Below, piece by piece: positions 25,165 through 33,439 of a stretch of DNA of 64,000 nt. Both the position numbers and the translations under genes were made by a program. Source of the DNA: Actinophytocola xanthii. GTDB lineage: Bacteria > Actinomycetota > Actinomycetes > Mycobacteriales > Pseudonocardiaceae. Numbering within the stretch: position 1 is the first letter of the stretch; each line of letters begins with the position of its first letter. The notes beneath the pieces are model-generated. The model ran no database searches. It was not told the DNA's origin and saw nothing but the letters and a program-made list of their open reading frames with translations. The stretch is taken from the NCBI RefSeq assembly GCF_001921205.1, contig NZ_MSIE01000056.1:1-64000 (forward strand). Reading direction: 5' to 3'.

Positions 25165-25554
25165 ATGATGATCTACCGGGCGTGCGCCGCCGCGGTCCTC
25201 ATCCTGGTCTGCGCCGCGTGCGGCTCCTCGGCGGGACAGACCGCGTCGTCGGTCGCCGGCCGGTTCCTCGCCGCTGCGGAGGATGCGGACGCGGGCGCCG
25301 CGTGTGAGCTCCTCGCCCCCAAGACACGCGAGGAGCTGGAGTTCGGCGAGGACGGCCCGTGCACCGCTACACTCGCCTCGCTCGGGCTGCCGGGCGGCAC
25401 CGTGGACGAGGTCGAGGTCTGGGGGGACCGTGCGCGGGCCACCGGACGGACCGACACGGTGTTCCTCGTCGAGCTCGGCAGTGGGTGGCGGGTGGCCGCC
25501 GCCGGTTGTACGCCCCCCGAGGACGAGACCTTCGACTGTCTGCTGGGCTCGTGA
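25165..25554 (+). CDS. Small predicted lipoprotein
   Basis: 129 residues. N-terminal signal AAAVLILVCAACGSS ends in a lipobox-like AAC with Cys at about residue 19. The rest is small, acidic, with two further cysteine pairs (ACELLAPKT, GPCTATLASLG, AAGCTPPEDETFDCLLG) that could form disulfides outside the membrane. The pattern ARFLAAAEDADAGAACELLAPKT is common in actinobacterial lipoproteins of unknown function. The GTGA at its stop may couple to the degraded small gene that follows. Confidence 0.65.
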   Translation: MMIYRACAAAVLILVCAACGSSAGQTASSVAGRFLAAAEDADAGAACELLAPKTREELEFGEDGPCTATLASLGLPGGTVDEVEVWGDRARATGRTDTVFLVELGSGWRVAAAGCTPPEDETFDCLLGS

Positions 25555-25562
25555 GGGAAACA

Positions 25563-25648
25563 ATGCGGCGCACGATCTTCGTGCTCTACCTGGGATCACG
25601 CTGGTCGGGCTGCTGTACTTCGTCGTCATCGGCCTGCTGAGGCTCTAG
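25563..25648 (+). pseudogene. Frameshifted small membrane-protein gene
   Basis: The ATG at 25563 has GAGGGA upstream and starts MRRTIFVLYLG. After about codon 11 the continuation ITLVGLLYFVVIGLLRL, a clean transmembrane segment, lies in another frame and ends at a stop at 25648. One inserted base near 25593 would restore a 28-residue one-helix protein. It is therefore either a broken gene or a sequencing error. Confidence 0.55.
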
Positions 25649-25654
25649 GAACCC

Positions 25655-26170
25655 ATGAAAAGACTTCTCCGTGACAACGGGCTCAGCGTCGCGTTCGGAC
25701 TGCTGTTCCTCGCGGCTCTTGTGGGGCAGGCGCCGACTTCAACGACCCCCAGGTGATCGAGGGCGGTCAGCAGATCTCGTTCTGGGCCTTCCTGGCCGCC
25801 TCGGAGTTCGCGGTCGACGTCGCGGAGAACTGGCAGTCTGAGTACCTGCAGTTCTTCCTGTTCATCGTGGCAACGGTCTGGTTGGTCCAGCGCGGTCGCC
25901 GGAGTCCAAACCGGCGCACAAGGTCGGTCGGCGGTCCGATGAGGAACAGCAGGTAGGGCGGTACGCCACCGAGGACTCACCGAAGTGGGCCCGGGTCGGT
26001 GGATGGCGTACCGCCCTGTTCTCCCGCTCGCTCGCACACTGCAGAACTGGCAGTCCGAGTTCCTCGCCATCGGCTCGATGGCCGTACTGACTGTCTACTT
26101 GCGACATCGCGGCTCGCCGGAGTCCAAACCGGTCGGTGCCGCGCACGGCGTCACCGAGGAGTCTGGTTAG
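25655..26170 (+). pseudogene. Decayed DUF6766 gene
   Basis: Begins MKRLLRDNGLSVAFGLLFLAA, the DUF6766 start. The reading frame shifts near 25730, 25893 and 26038. The pieces continue with ADFNDPQVIEGGQQISFWAF, NWQSEYLQFFLFIVATVWL, SPESKPAHK, then EDSPKWARVGGWRTALFS, and finally LQNWQSEFLAIGSMAVL ending in a stop. Between the last two pieces, the second transmembrane unit expected for the family is missing, so there is also an internal deletion. Known members are two-unit membrane proteins with the repeat NWQSE...RGSPESKP. It cannot encode a full protein. Confidence 0.8.
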
Positions 26171-26174
26171 CCGG

Positions 26175-26708
26175 TCAGGCCAGCCCGCCCGGCGGGATGC
26201 TGGCGCCGGAAGTGCCGCCGACGTCGCCGGTCGTGCCCTGCTCACCCTGCTGCGGAGGGCGCTGCACGTCGCCGCGCCACTCGCCGGTCTCCTGACCGCG
26301 GTGCTCGATGAACTCCTTGAACCGCTTCAGGTCGCCCTGGATGCGGTTGCCCACGACGCCCAGCGCGGAGCCGGCCTTCTCGACGAGTCCCTCGGGCTCG
26401 TAGTCCATCTGCAGGTTGACCCGGGTCGTGCGCTCGTCGATGCGGTGGAAGGTCACTACGCCCGACTGCTGCGGCCCGTCGACCGAGTGCCACGCGATGC
26501 GCTCGTCGGGGTGCTGCTCGGTGATCTCGGCGTCAAACTCGCGCCGCACGCCACCGATGCTGGTCTCCCAGTGGGTGCGGGTGGGCGTCTGTTGGACGAT
26601 TCGTTCGACGCCCTCCATGAACTGGGGGAACGACTCGAACTGCGTCCACTGGTTGTACGCGGTACGCACAGGTGCCTCGACATCGATGTGCTTTTCGATG
26701 GTGGTCAA
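26175..26708 (-). CDS. SRPBCC (polyketide cyclase/CoxG-like) family protein
   Basis: 177 residues. The first 140 have the SRPBCC pattern EKHIDVEAPVRTAYNQWTQFESFPQFMEGVERI ... TSIGGVRREFDAEI ... GVVTFHRIDERTTRVNLQMDY. The C-terminus is a Gly/Pro/Gln-rich tail. The start is a TTG at 26708 with AGGAGG 8 bases upstream, and no ATG fits better. The fold binds lipids or hydrophobic ligands; many actinobacterial members are stress-related and unassigned. It ends 4 bases from the decayed DUF6766 gene. Confidence 0.82.
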   Translation of the reverse strand: MTTIEKHIDVEAPVRTAYNQWTQFESFPQFMEGVERIVQQTPTRTHWETSIGGVRREFDAEITEQHPDERIAWHSVDGPQQSGVVTFHRIDERTTRVNLQMDYEPEGLVEKAGSALGVVGNRIQGDLKRFKEFIEHRGQETGEWRGDVQRPPQQGEQGTTGDVGGTSGASIPPGGLA

Positions 26709-26899
26709 GAAAGACCCCTCCTCGTGTCATTCGGTTACCCCATCCGGCTACCCGGCACGAGTGGATCTGAACCTCCCCAACCAGGTGATTCATTCGACAG
26801 GGCGCGGGGACGCTGCCGTCCGGTCCGGACCCGGAGAAGTACCAGGAGACCGTTCAGTCCTATGTAGACATCGGATGTGACCACTGAGGGGGGACCGGC

Positions 26900-27268
26900 T
26901 CAGCGGTGCTGGGCCGAGCGCTCCCGACGCATCCGCTTGCCGGTCCCTGGTTCGAATCCCTGCTTCACCAGGCGCGCCTCGGTCAGCTCGTCGGCGCTGC
27001 TCACCGTGAAGTACAGGGTCGTCGCGAGCCCGATCGCCAGCGCGCCGAGCACCAGCCCGGACGGCAGCGGGGTGAGCAGGGTGAGCACGACGAAGCCGAC
27101 GACCAGCCAAGGCGCGGTCTGCACGAGCACCCGCGCCACGAACCGCCACAGCCAGGTGCGCGAGGTGGCGTCCTGAAGCACCCAGTCGCGGTAGCGGTCC
27201 GGAAGCCGGCCGCCGAAGCTGTAGTGGAGCCACTGGAAGGGGTTGGGGCGTGCCACGGCCATACCCAT
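26900..27268 (-). CDS. DUF5313 family membrane protein
   Basis: 122 residues. The start RPNPFQWLHYSFGGRLPDRYRDWVLQDAT is typical of DUF5313. Two hydrophobic helices follow (VLVQTAPWLVVGFVVLTLL and GLVLGALAIGLATTLYFTV) and a positively charged tail. Function unknown. The ATG at 27268 follows the GNAT stop by two bases, so both are in one operon; a second in-frame ATG at 27262 is possible. Confidence 0.8.
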   Translation of the reverse strand: MGMAVARPNPFQWLHYSFGGRLPDRYRDWVLQDATSRTWLWRFVARVLVQTAPWLVVGFVVLTLLTPLPSGLVLGALAIGLATTLYFTVSSADELTEARLVKQGFEPGTGKRMRRERSAQHR

Positions 27269-27270
27269 GG

Positions 27271-28131
27271 CTACCCTGCCCCGCCGCCGGCTATGCGTGC
27301 GTCCGCGCCCCGGAGGACGTAGGTGTGCACGAGGGCGTGCCGGGCGAACCCGAGGGACTCGTAGAGCGCCTTCGGCGCGGGGTGGGCCTGGTCGCCGCGG
27401 GCGTAGACGAGGCAGCGGGTGGCGCCGGCCGCCGCGAGAGCGTGCAGGACGGCGAGGGACACGGCAGCACCCAGGCCCCGGCGCCGGTGTTCGGGACGGA
27501 CCCCGAGCGGCTCGATCTCGCCGAGGCGCGTCGCCTCGTCGTACCAGCCCAGGCAGTACGCGACGTACTCGCCCGCGGCGTTCTCGACGACGAGGTCGAG
27601 GTCGTCGCGGTACGGGGCGCGCCGGGTCAGCGCGACCTGGCGCTCGGTGCTCATCCGCGCCGAGCCGAAGGCCGCCCGGTGCGCGGCAGCGCGCCGGACC
27701 GGGTCGGCCGACGGGCGGATGTGGTAACCCGCCGGGAGCCCGGCCAGCGTCGGCAACCCGCGCAGGGGGCGGTTCATCGCCACCATGAAGGCTCCGGGCT
27801 CCGGCTCGAACCCGCGCCGCCTCAGGGCGTCCACCAGGGGTTTCTCCGCGGAACACGCTTCAACCCTGGCCGCGTCGGCCCAGTCGAGGACCTCCTCGGC
27901 CAGCGGGGGGTGCTCCGGGTCGACCTGCGCCGCGAGCTCGTCGGTCAGCCACGCCCAGGCCACGGTCCTGGTCCCCGCGCGCCAGACGGCCGTACGGCAC
28001 TCCTGTCCAAGGGCCGCGGCCCAGGCCAGGTCCCCCGGGTGCCGGAAGCCGGCGACCGCGGCAACCCGGCTGGCGAGGGACTGCATTGCCGCCAGTTCCA
28101 CGGGTCCCTCGTACTCGCGCAGGGTGAACAC
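27271..28131 (-). CDS. GNAT family N-acetyltransferase
   Basis: 286 residues from a GTG at 28131. The C-terminal half has the acetyl-CoA-binding motif A pattern LGVRPEHRRRGLGAAVSLAVLHALAAAGA followed by ALYESLGFARH. The N-terminal half looks like a second, degenerate GNAT-like domain. Probably acetylates a small molecule or protein amine. A TACTGT hexamer 7 bases upstream suggests leaderless expression. The gene is followed after 2 bases by DUF5313. Confidence 0.85.
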   Translation of the reverse strand: MFTLREYEGPVELAAMQSLASRVAAVAGFRHPGDLAWAAALGQECRTAVWRAGTRTVAWAWLTDELAAQVDPEHPPLAEEVLDWADAARVEACSAEKPLVDALRRRGFEPEPGAFMVAMNRPLRGLPTLAGLPAGYHIRPSADPVRRAAAHRAAFGSARMSTERQVALTRRAPYRDDLDLVVENAAGEYVAYCLGWYDEATRLGEIEPLGVRPEHRRRGLGAAVSLAVLHALAAAGATRCLVYARGDQAHPAPKALYESLGFARHALVHTYVLRGADARIAGGGAG

Positions 28132-28138
28132 GCGCGCA

Positions 28139-28144
28139 ACAGTA
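28139..28144 (-). promoter_or_regulatory. Putative -10 box (TACTGT) for leaderless GNAT gene
   Basis: TACTGT on the minus strand stands 7 bases before the GTG at 28131, with no ribosome binding site. Confidence 0.4.
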
Positions 28145-28160
28145 CGAGTGGCGAGGATGG

Positions 28161-28607
28161 CTAACGACAGCTGGTCACGGTGCCCGAGACGGCCGCCATC
28201 GCGTGCCCCACGGAGCTGAAGGTGGGCAGCTGCCCACGCAGGCCGAGCAGGTCCAGCGGGCGGAGCACCGGTCTGGTGTTGGCCACGACCGCCCAGGTCA
28301 GGTGCTCGCGGACGGCGCGCGCCTCGGTGTCGGTCAGAACGGTCAGGCCGGAGGCGGCCAGGAAGTCGACCTCGCTGAGGTCGAGGACCATCCCGTGGTC
28401 GTCGGTCACGTTGTCGTCCACGAACAGTCGCAGTGCGGGAGCGGTCAGTAGGTCGATCGGTCCGATGACGTGGGCGACCACCGGCATGTCCGGCTGTCGG
28501 GTGACGTCGATGTCGAAGAACGGCGCGGGGAGTGACTGCTGGCCACTCGGTCCGCGTGGGCGCGGTGTGTTGACCTCGCCGCCGGTCCACAAGGAGGTGT
28601 TGTACAC
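28161..28607 (-). CDS. STAS-domain anti-anti-sigma-like protein
   Basis: 148 residues. The STAS core is residues 40-140: VVAHVIGPIDLLTAPALRLFVDD ... MVLDLSEVDFLAASGLTVL, the DLSxVxFLxxSGL motif containing the Ser that is phosphorylated in SpoIIAA-type proteins. It is expected to bind an anti-sigma factor/kinase and thus control a stress sigma factor, though no partner lies next to it. The GTG start at 28607 is the only in-frame option that keeps the full domain, with a weak AGAGG upstream. Confidence 0.83.
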   Translation of the reverse strand: MYNTSLWTGGEVNTPRPRGPSGQQSLPAPFFDIDVTRQPDMPVVAHVIGPIDLLTAPALRLFVDDNVTDDHGMVLDLSEVDFLAASGLTVLTDTEARAVREHLTWAVVANTRPVLRPLDLLGLRGQLPTFSSVGHAMAAVSGTVTSCR

Positions 28608-28726
28608 GACGAACGCCTCTTCTCGGTGGATGACGAGCAGCGGAGAACGCGTGCAGGCTTGAACGCCGCTACCGGCGGGGACACGGGCTGGTCCCCGGCG
28701 AACACGGCTGGGTAATCAACCGCGTA

Positions 28727-28779
28727 CCTACCACGGTAGGCCCCTGGGGAGCGCACCACAAGTCTCCAGGGGCCTACCG
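28727..28779. repeat. Inverted-repeat cluster with alternative hairpins, likely terminator
   Basis: Arms CGGTAGGCCCCTGG (28734-28747) and their complement (28766-28779) form a 14-bp perfect stem, extendable by GGA/TCT with one wobble. The same GGTAGG (28735-28740) is also complementary to CCTACC at 28727-28732, so two hairpins exclude each other. The element lies in a 227-base gene-free region after the stop at 28835 on the minus strand; the rest of that region shows nothing else recognisable. Confidence 0.6.
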
Positions 28780-28834
28780 AAGCCTATTGAGCGACAAGCC
28801 CAAATGCTGGGATAGAGCGTCTATTAAGGACAGT

Positions 28835-29380
28835 TTAGCGGATGTTGCCCGCCCGTCGGTCCGACTCGGACAGCGCGGCGACCACACCGGCCACCACGTC
28901 CGGGTGACCCAGCGGCAGGGGAGCGGGGACCCGGTCCACCTCGGGGTCCACCTCCTTGTCGCCCCGCCCGCTCGTGCCCTCGCCCGCGCTGCGGGCGACG
29001 ACCGTCACCCGGGCCGACTCCGGCGTGTCGTCGGTCGGGTCGACCAGCAGGATCTGGGTCACCAGGGACTCGAACTGCCGAGCCACCTCGATGGCGGTCG
29101 AGCAGGCCTCGCCGGCAGCGACCATCGTGACGCTCGGCGCCTGCCGCTCGGCCAGTGACTCCAGCACGTCCTCGATGTCCTCGACCGAGCGCCGGCTGGC
29201 CGGCACCCGGCACCAGGCGACCTGGTGGTCCTGGGTCAGCTGCCGCCAGGTGGGCGGCAGCTCCGCGTGCCTGGCGGCACCGCTGGGGTCGATCACGACC
29301 AGCGCGGGACCCACCTCGGGTCCGGTCCACACCACCGGCGGCCCGTCGGCACGGGGACCGGAATCGTCGAACTTACGCAT
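28835..29380 (-). CDS. Hypothetical protein, possibly a truncated alpha/beta-hydrolase-like fold
   Basis: 181 residues, ATG with CGAGGTGAT upstream. The middle reads VTMVAAGEACSTAIEVARQFESLVTQILLVDPTDDTPES, which resembles the beta-nucleophile elbow-alpha-beta arrangement of alpha/beta hydrolases but lacks a GxSxG serine. N-terminal part VVWTGPEVGPALVVIDPSGAARHAELPP. No family recognised. The gene is downstream of the DNA ligase on the same strand; the 42-base gap leaves cotranscription possible. Confidence 0.55.
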   Translation of the reverse strand: MRKFDDSGPRADGPPVVWTGPEVGPALVVIDPSGAARHAELPPTWRQLTQDHQVAWCRVPASRRSVEDIEDVLESLAERQAPSVTMVAAGEACSTAIEVARQFESLVTQILLVDPTDDTPESARVTVVARSAGEGTSGRGDKEVDPEVDRVPAPLPLGHPDVVAGVVAALSESDRRAGNIR

Positions 29381-29422
29381 GTGGCATCACCTCGGACCCG
29401 GGGGTACCCAGCTCTGCCCGCT

Positions 29423-30331
29423 TTATCGCGACTCACGCACGACCTCACCCGCGGGTTTGTCGACCCGAAGGCCGCCGAAGCGGGGATGGCGCAGCCTGCC
29501 CTCCCGCGTCCACTCGCTGAAGCCCACCTGGACCACGAGCTCCGGGCGCACCCAGTGCACGGTCGGCTCACGCACCTCGTCGACGAACGGCGACTCGGAC
29601 TGGGCCATCGAGTCCATCCTCGCGCGCAGGGCGTGCAGGGTGGCGCGGTCGTACCCGGTCCCGACCTTCCCGGCGTAGCGCAGCAGCCCCTGCTCGTGGT
29701 AACCGATGAGCAACGCGCCGAACCCCGCGCGGGAGCCCTGCGGCTCGGTGAACCCCCCGACGACGAACTCCTGGTCCCGGACGCATTTGAACTTCAGCCA
29801 GTCGCTGGAATGACCGCCCCGATAGGGTGAGTCGGCCCGTTTGGCGATCAGGCCCTCCCAGCCCTGCGCGCACGCGTGCCGGTAGAACGCCTCCCCGTCC
29901 CGGTCCCGGTGCTCGCTGAACCGCAGCGGGTCCCGGAAGCGGAACGCGTCGCGCAGAGCTCGTTTGCGGTCACGCAGCGGCTCCCCGCAGAGGTCGGTGC
30001 CGTCCAGGGAGAGCAGGTCGAACAGGTAGTAGTACACGCGGACCGCCGACCTGTTCCTGGTCTGCAGCGAGACGGGCCGGTCCTTGCCGTCGAACGCGAC
30101 GATCTCGCCGTCCGCCACGAACCGGGGGCCACCCAACTCGGCGAGCGCCTCGACCAGGTCGGGAAAGCTCTCGTCGATGCGCTTCTGGTTCCTCGTCCAC
30201 AGCTGGGGTCGCCAACCGTCCCGAATGGACAACGTGCGGATCCCGTCCAGCTTGCGCTCGAAGATCCAGTTGTCGTCGGAGAACCGGCGGTCGGTGATGG
30301 TGGCGAGCATGGGGTTCGGCCAGCCGTTCAT
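29423..30331 (-). CDS. Stand-alone ATP-dependent DNA ligase (LigC/LigD-ligase type)
   Basis: 302 residues. Ligase motifs in order: I ERKLDGIR with the adenylated Lys, III FVADGEIVAFDG, IV EGLIAKRADSPYRGG, V DWLKFKC, then an OB-fold with GLLRYAGKVGTGYD. The length matches the ligase domain of LigD or mycobacterial LigC, without polymerase or phosphoesterase domains. It seals nicks or joins ends. No Ku or LigD polymerase gene is in the window. ATG at 30331 chosen because the preceding residues do not look like ligase. Confidence 0.88.
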   Translation of the reverse strand: MNGWPNPMLATITDRRFSDDNWIFERKLDGIRTLSIRDGWRPQLWTRNQKRIDESFPDLVEALAELGGPRFVADGEIVAFDGKDRPVSLQTRNRSAVRVYYYLFDLLSLDGTDLCGEPLRDRKRALRDAFRFRDPLRFSEHRDRDGEAFYRHACAQGWEGLIAKRADSPYRGGHSSDWLKFKCVRDQEFVVGGFTEPQGSRAGFGALLIGYHEQGLLRYAGKVGTGYDRATLHALRARMDSMAQSESPFVDEVREPTVHWVRPELVVQVGFSEWTREGRLRHPRFGGLRVDKPAGEVVRESR

Positions 30332-30505
30332 CGCGCCGCCCGCCGACAGCCAGGCGTGGTCGTCGCGTACCCGGTCGTCACATTCTCGAAACGCATGCCC
30401 CTCATAACGAGCGCGTGAGGAAGAAGATACGGTGAGTAATTCTTCGGCCTGCGCCCGCCCGCTTCTGGCTCCATAATGGCCGCTTCCCCCGAGCGGAGGA
30501 AGTTC

Positions 30506-31153
30506 ATGCGCACCGTTTTTCTGACTGCCCTGGTCGCGGCGGCCGTCGCCGCGCCGCAGCTGCCCGTCCCGGCACCGGGCGGGACGGGGAAGGAAGGCGT
30601 GGCGGAGGTCACGGAGGAAGTTCTGCAACAGGTGATGCCGGACGCCGCCGTGCCGGTGGGTGCGGAACTCGCGTCCGGGGTCGGCCTGGTCCTCGCCCGC
30701 TTCGGCCCGTACCGCCCGACCGCGACGGCCGTCACCTACCGACCGGACCTGGTGCCAAACCGCGCCCTCGTGGCCGTCGCCCGAGCTTCGGTCGCCGGGC
30801 GGACCGGCGTTCTGCTCGTCACGGAGGGCCTGGTGCCCAACCGGCAGTACGGGGCGCACGTGCACGTGCGACCGTGCGGTCCCGCCCCGGCCGACGCCGG
30901 CCCGCACTACCAGAACCGGCGCGACCCCCAGCAGCCGTCGACCGACCCCCAGTACGCCAACCCCGAGAACGAGGTCTGGCTCGACTTCACCACCGACGCC
31001 CGGGGTCGCGGCCTCACCGCGACGACGGTGGACTGGGTGTTCCGCGACCACCGCCCGCGCTCGGTCGTCCTGCACGAGACCCACACGCAGACCGAGCCCG
31101 GCTCGGCCGGCATGGCCGGGGCCCGGCTGGCCTGTGTGACGGTCTGGTTCTGA
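30506..31153 (+). CDS. Secreted superoxide-dismutase (SodC-like) family protein
   Basis: 215 residues from an ATG with GGAGG 6 bases upstream. N-terminal signal-like RTVFLTALVAAAVAAPQ. The body has SodC features YGAHVHVRPCG (H-x-H), AGPHYQNRRDP, HETHTQTEPGSAGMAGARLACVTV, with two Cys likely disulfide-linked. The usual zinc-loop motif with HxGD is replaced by NPENEVWLDFTTD. Either an atypical Cu/Zn superoxide dismutase or a copper-binding relative. Exported. Divergent from the DNA ligase gene. Confidence 0.8.
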   Translation: MRTVFLTALVAAAVAAPQLPVPAPGGTGKEGVAEVTEEVLQQVMPDAAVPVGAELASGVGLVLARFGPYRPTATAVTYRPDLVPNRALVAVARASVAGRTGVLLVTEGLVPNRQYGAHVHVRPCGPAPADAGPHYQNRRDPQQPSTDPQYANPENEVWLDFTTDARGRGLTATTVDWVFRDHRPRSVVLHETHTQTEPGSAGMAGARLACVTVWF

Positions 31154-31171
31154 AGCGGCGCGCCCTATGGC

Positions 31172-32509
31172 TCAGACCGAGGTGATGCCCGGGATCTGGC
31201 CGCCGCGGAACGCGTCGACGAACAGCCGGTGGTCGACGCGCACCTGCTCGGCGTAGGACATGCCGAACTCGGTCAGGGCGCGCACGAACTCGTCCTCGTC
31301 GGTGACCACCCCGGCGATGGCCTCCTCCACCTGGAAGTCCACAAGGGACTGTTCGGAGTCGGAGTCGGAGACGCAGTGGGTCTTCGCGGTCGCCTGGCCG
31401 AGGTACTCGAGCACCGGCTCCATCTCCGTCGGCTCGGTCAGCTCCGACCAGTCCAGGTCGGCGGTGTAGGGGGACAGCTCGGCGACCACGAAACCGACCC
31501 CGCCCAGCTCGGTGTGGCCGAGCCAGGGGTCGGCGTGCGCCTGCAGGGCGCGCTGCGAGACCGCCGTGCGGTGGCCCTCGTGGACGAAGTAGTCCCTGAT
31601 CCGCTTCTCGTCCACGATTCTGCTCGGCGCCGGCACGTTGCCCTGCTTCATCGACAGGACCACGTCGTTCTCCAGCGCCTGGGTGTGCCCCTCGACCAGC
31701 ACGTTGTAGGCGGGCAGCCCCGCGGAGCCGATGCCGAACCCGCTGCGGCCGACAATGTCCTTGACGTGGTAGGTGTTCCCGCCGAACCGCTTGCCCTGCG
31801 GGATCGTGTCCAGGTAGGCCTCGAACGCGGCGAGGGCGGCCTCCCGCTCGTCCTCGGGCAGCTCGCGCACACCGATGCCCCGGGTGAACCGCCGCTCGTA
31901 CTCGGCGACGGTCGTCATCGTGTCGAGCAGGTCGATGCGCGTGCGTAGCCGGGCACGCAGCAGGACGTCGTGGACGACGCCCTCGGTCGAGTCGAGATGC
32001 AGGCGGACCGTCTCGTCGCCCGGGTTCTCCGCGAACGCCCGGACCTGCCGCACGTAGGAGCGCAGGTAGGTGCCCACCAGCCGGGCGATGTCCGCATCGG
32101 AGATGGCCTTGCCCCAGGCCATCAGGGCGACGCTCGCGGCGAGGCGCTTGAGGTCCCAGGTGAAGCAGCCGAGGTAGGCCTCGTCGAAGTCGTTGACGTC
32201 GAACACCAGCGTGCCGGACGAGTCCATGAACGTGCCGAAGTTCTCCGCATGCAAGTCGCCCTGGATCCACACCCGGCTCGTCCGCTCGTCGGCCCAGGGG
32301 TCCTCGTCACGGGCCATGTCGGCGTAGAACAGGCACGCGCTGCCGCGGTAGAACGGGAACGGGGAGGCGGCCATCTTGCGGAACTTCCGCCGGAAGGCGA
32401 CCGGGTCGGCCCGCATGAGCTCGTCGAACGCGTCGACGAGCACCTCGACGATCTCCTTCTCCCGTGCCTGCTCCCCGCGGTCGCGGATCCGCTTGACGGC
32501 ACCTGCCAT
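31172..32509 (-). CDS. DUF2252 family protein
   Basis: 445 residues, GGGAGG 6 bases before the ATG. The DUF2252 pattern is clear: FPFYRGSACLFYADMA, WIQGDLHAENFG, FDVNDFDEAYLGCFTWDLKRLAASV and QGKRFGG. GDLHAENFG plus VNDFDEA resembles the catalytic and metal motifs of aminoglycoside-phosphotransferase-like kinases, so a kinase-like activity has been suggested for the family, but no substrate is known. Confidence 0.87.
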   Translation of the reverse strand: MAGAVKRIRDRGEQAREKEIVEVLVDAFDELMRADPVAFRRKFRKMAASPFPFYRGSACLFYADMARDEDPWADERTSRVWIQGDLHAENFGTFMDSSGTLVFDVNDFDEAYLGCFTWDLKRLAASVALMAWGKAISDADIARLVGTYLRSYVRQVRAFAENPGDETVRLHLDSTEGVVHDVLLRARLRTRIDLLDTMTTVAEYERRFTRGIGVRELPEDEREAALAAFEAYLDTIPQGKRFGGNTYHVKDIVGRSGFGIGSAGLPAYNVLVEGHTQALENDVVLSMKQGNVPAPSRIVDEKRIRDYFVHEGHRTAVSQRALQAHADPWLGHTELGGVGFVVAELSPYTADLDWSELTEPTEMEPVLEYLGQATAKTHCVSDSDSEQSLVDFQVEEAIAGVVTDEDEFVRALTEFGMSYAEQVRVDHRLFVDAFRGGQIPGITSV

Positions 32510-32577
32510 GGCCCCTCCCGGTGTGGCTCGGCTCCCGGCCTGCCACCGCCCCCCGTCGGGAGGGTGACCCCCTGATC

Positions 32578-33297
32578 CTATGTGGACGGGTCGGTGCGGC
32601 GCAGCTGTCCGAGGTCGTCGATCGCGGCCGCCAGCAGGACGCCCGTCGCCAGGTGGTCCCGCATCACGCGCAGGTCCTGCACCGTGTCGGCGAGGGTGTC
32701 ACCGGGCCGCCAGGGGTCCCGCTCGTCGCCGAGGTGGCCGGCGTCGAGGGCCGACACCTGCTCGGCCAGCACGCCGCAGAGCGCGGCGAGCGTGCCGGTC
32801 TGCTGGACCGCCTCGTCGAGGGCGTTGCGCAGGGTCGTCAGGGGAGTGACGGGCCCGGCGGCCGCCTCGCGCGGCTCGACGAACCCGGCGAGGGCCTCGG
32901 GGAGGTCGGCGCACACGCCCAGCCGTGCGCGTTCGCCGGTGGCGTCCAGTACGCGCAGGACGGTGGAGTCGGTGGTCACGACCCGCAGCAGGGCGCCGCG
33001 CACGTGGAGCTCGGCCCTGAGCTCGACGAGTGCCGCTATGCCCGTGCAGGCCAGGAACTCGACCCCGGACAGGTCACACACCAGCAACCGCAGGTCGCGG
33101 TCGGCGGCGGCGGCGAGGGTCTCGGCGAACCTGGCGTTGTTCGCGAGGTCGATCTCACCGAGAGCTGTGACGATGACGACACCGCGGTTCACCGCGAGCG
33201 TGCGCAGAGCGAGCCGTTGGTCGCTCGGACCGGGGCGCAGACGTCTGCGCTCCCTGGACCGAGGGTCGTAACGGGAGCCGCGGAAGGGATCAGCCAC
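32578..33297 (-). CDS. STAS-domain protein with C-terminal helical extension
   Basis: 239 residues from a GTG with AGGAGG 5 bases upstream. Residues 30-135 are a STAS domain (VTALGEIDLANNARFAETLA ... LLVCDLSGVEFLACTGIAALVEL), in which the usual SGL is CTGI. The C-terminal ~90 residues are an ANTAR-free helical extension (TLRNALDEAVQQTGTLAALCGVLAEQV). A probable anti-anti-sigma-type signalling protein. It is divergent from a GAF-ANTAR regulator. Confidence 0.82.
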   Translation of the reverse strand: MADPFRGSRYDPRSRERRRLRPGPSDQRLALRTLAVNRGVVIVTALGEIDLANNARFAETLAAAADRDLRLLVCDLSGVEFLACTGIAALVELRAELHVRGALLRVVTTDSTVLRVLDATGERARLGVCADLPEALAGFVEPREAAAGPVTPLTTLRNALDEAVQQTGTLAALCGVLAEQVSALDAGHLGDERDPWRPGDTLADTVQDLRVMRDHLATGVLLAAAIDDLGQLRRTDPST

Positions 33298-33439
33298 GTG
33301 GACCTCCTGAAAGGTCAAGAGGGCACGGCTGGCTGCATAACCGTGGTTAGGTGCGCTCTCAACCTTAGTCCTCCGCCGGTCCGGACGGAACCCGGGGCGC
33401 CGCTTGCCCCGGCTCGTCCCACGAACCAGACTCCGAGGA

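Noticed and set aside
21001-25629. A single 1500-codon minus-strand frame across the ABC locus and the LysR gene
   Set aside because: Only the 21001-23223 part has FtsX character; the rest is antisense to the ATPase and LysR genes, which have clear motifs.
26930-26970. tRNA T-arm-like sequence (GGTTCGAATCC followed by a CCA-like end)
   Set aside because: The stem does not pair on either strand and no D-arm or anticodon arm fits; the stretch is the coding end of the DUF5313 gene (QGFEPGTGK).
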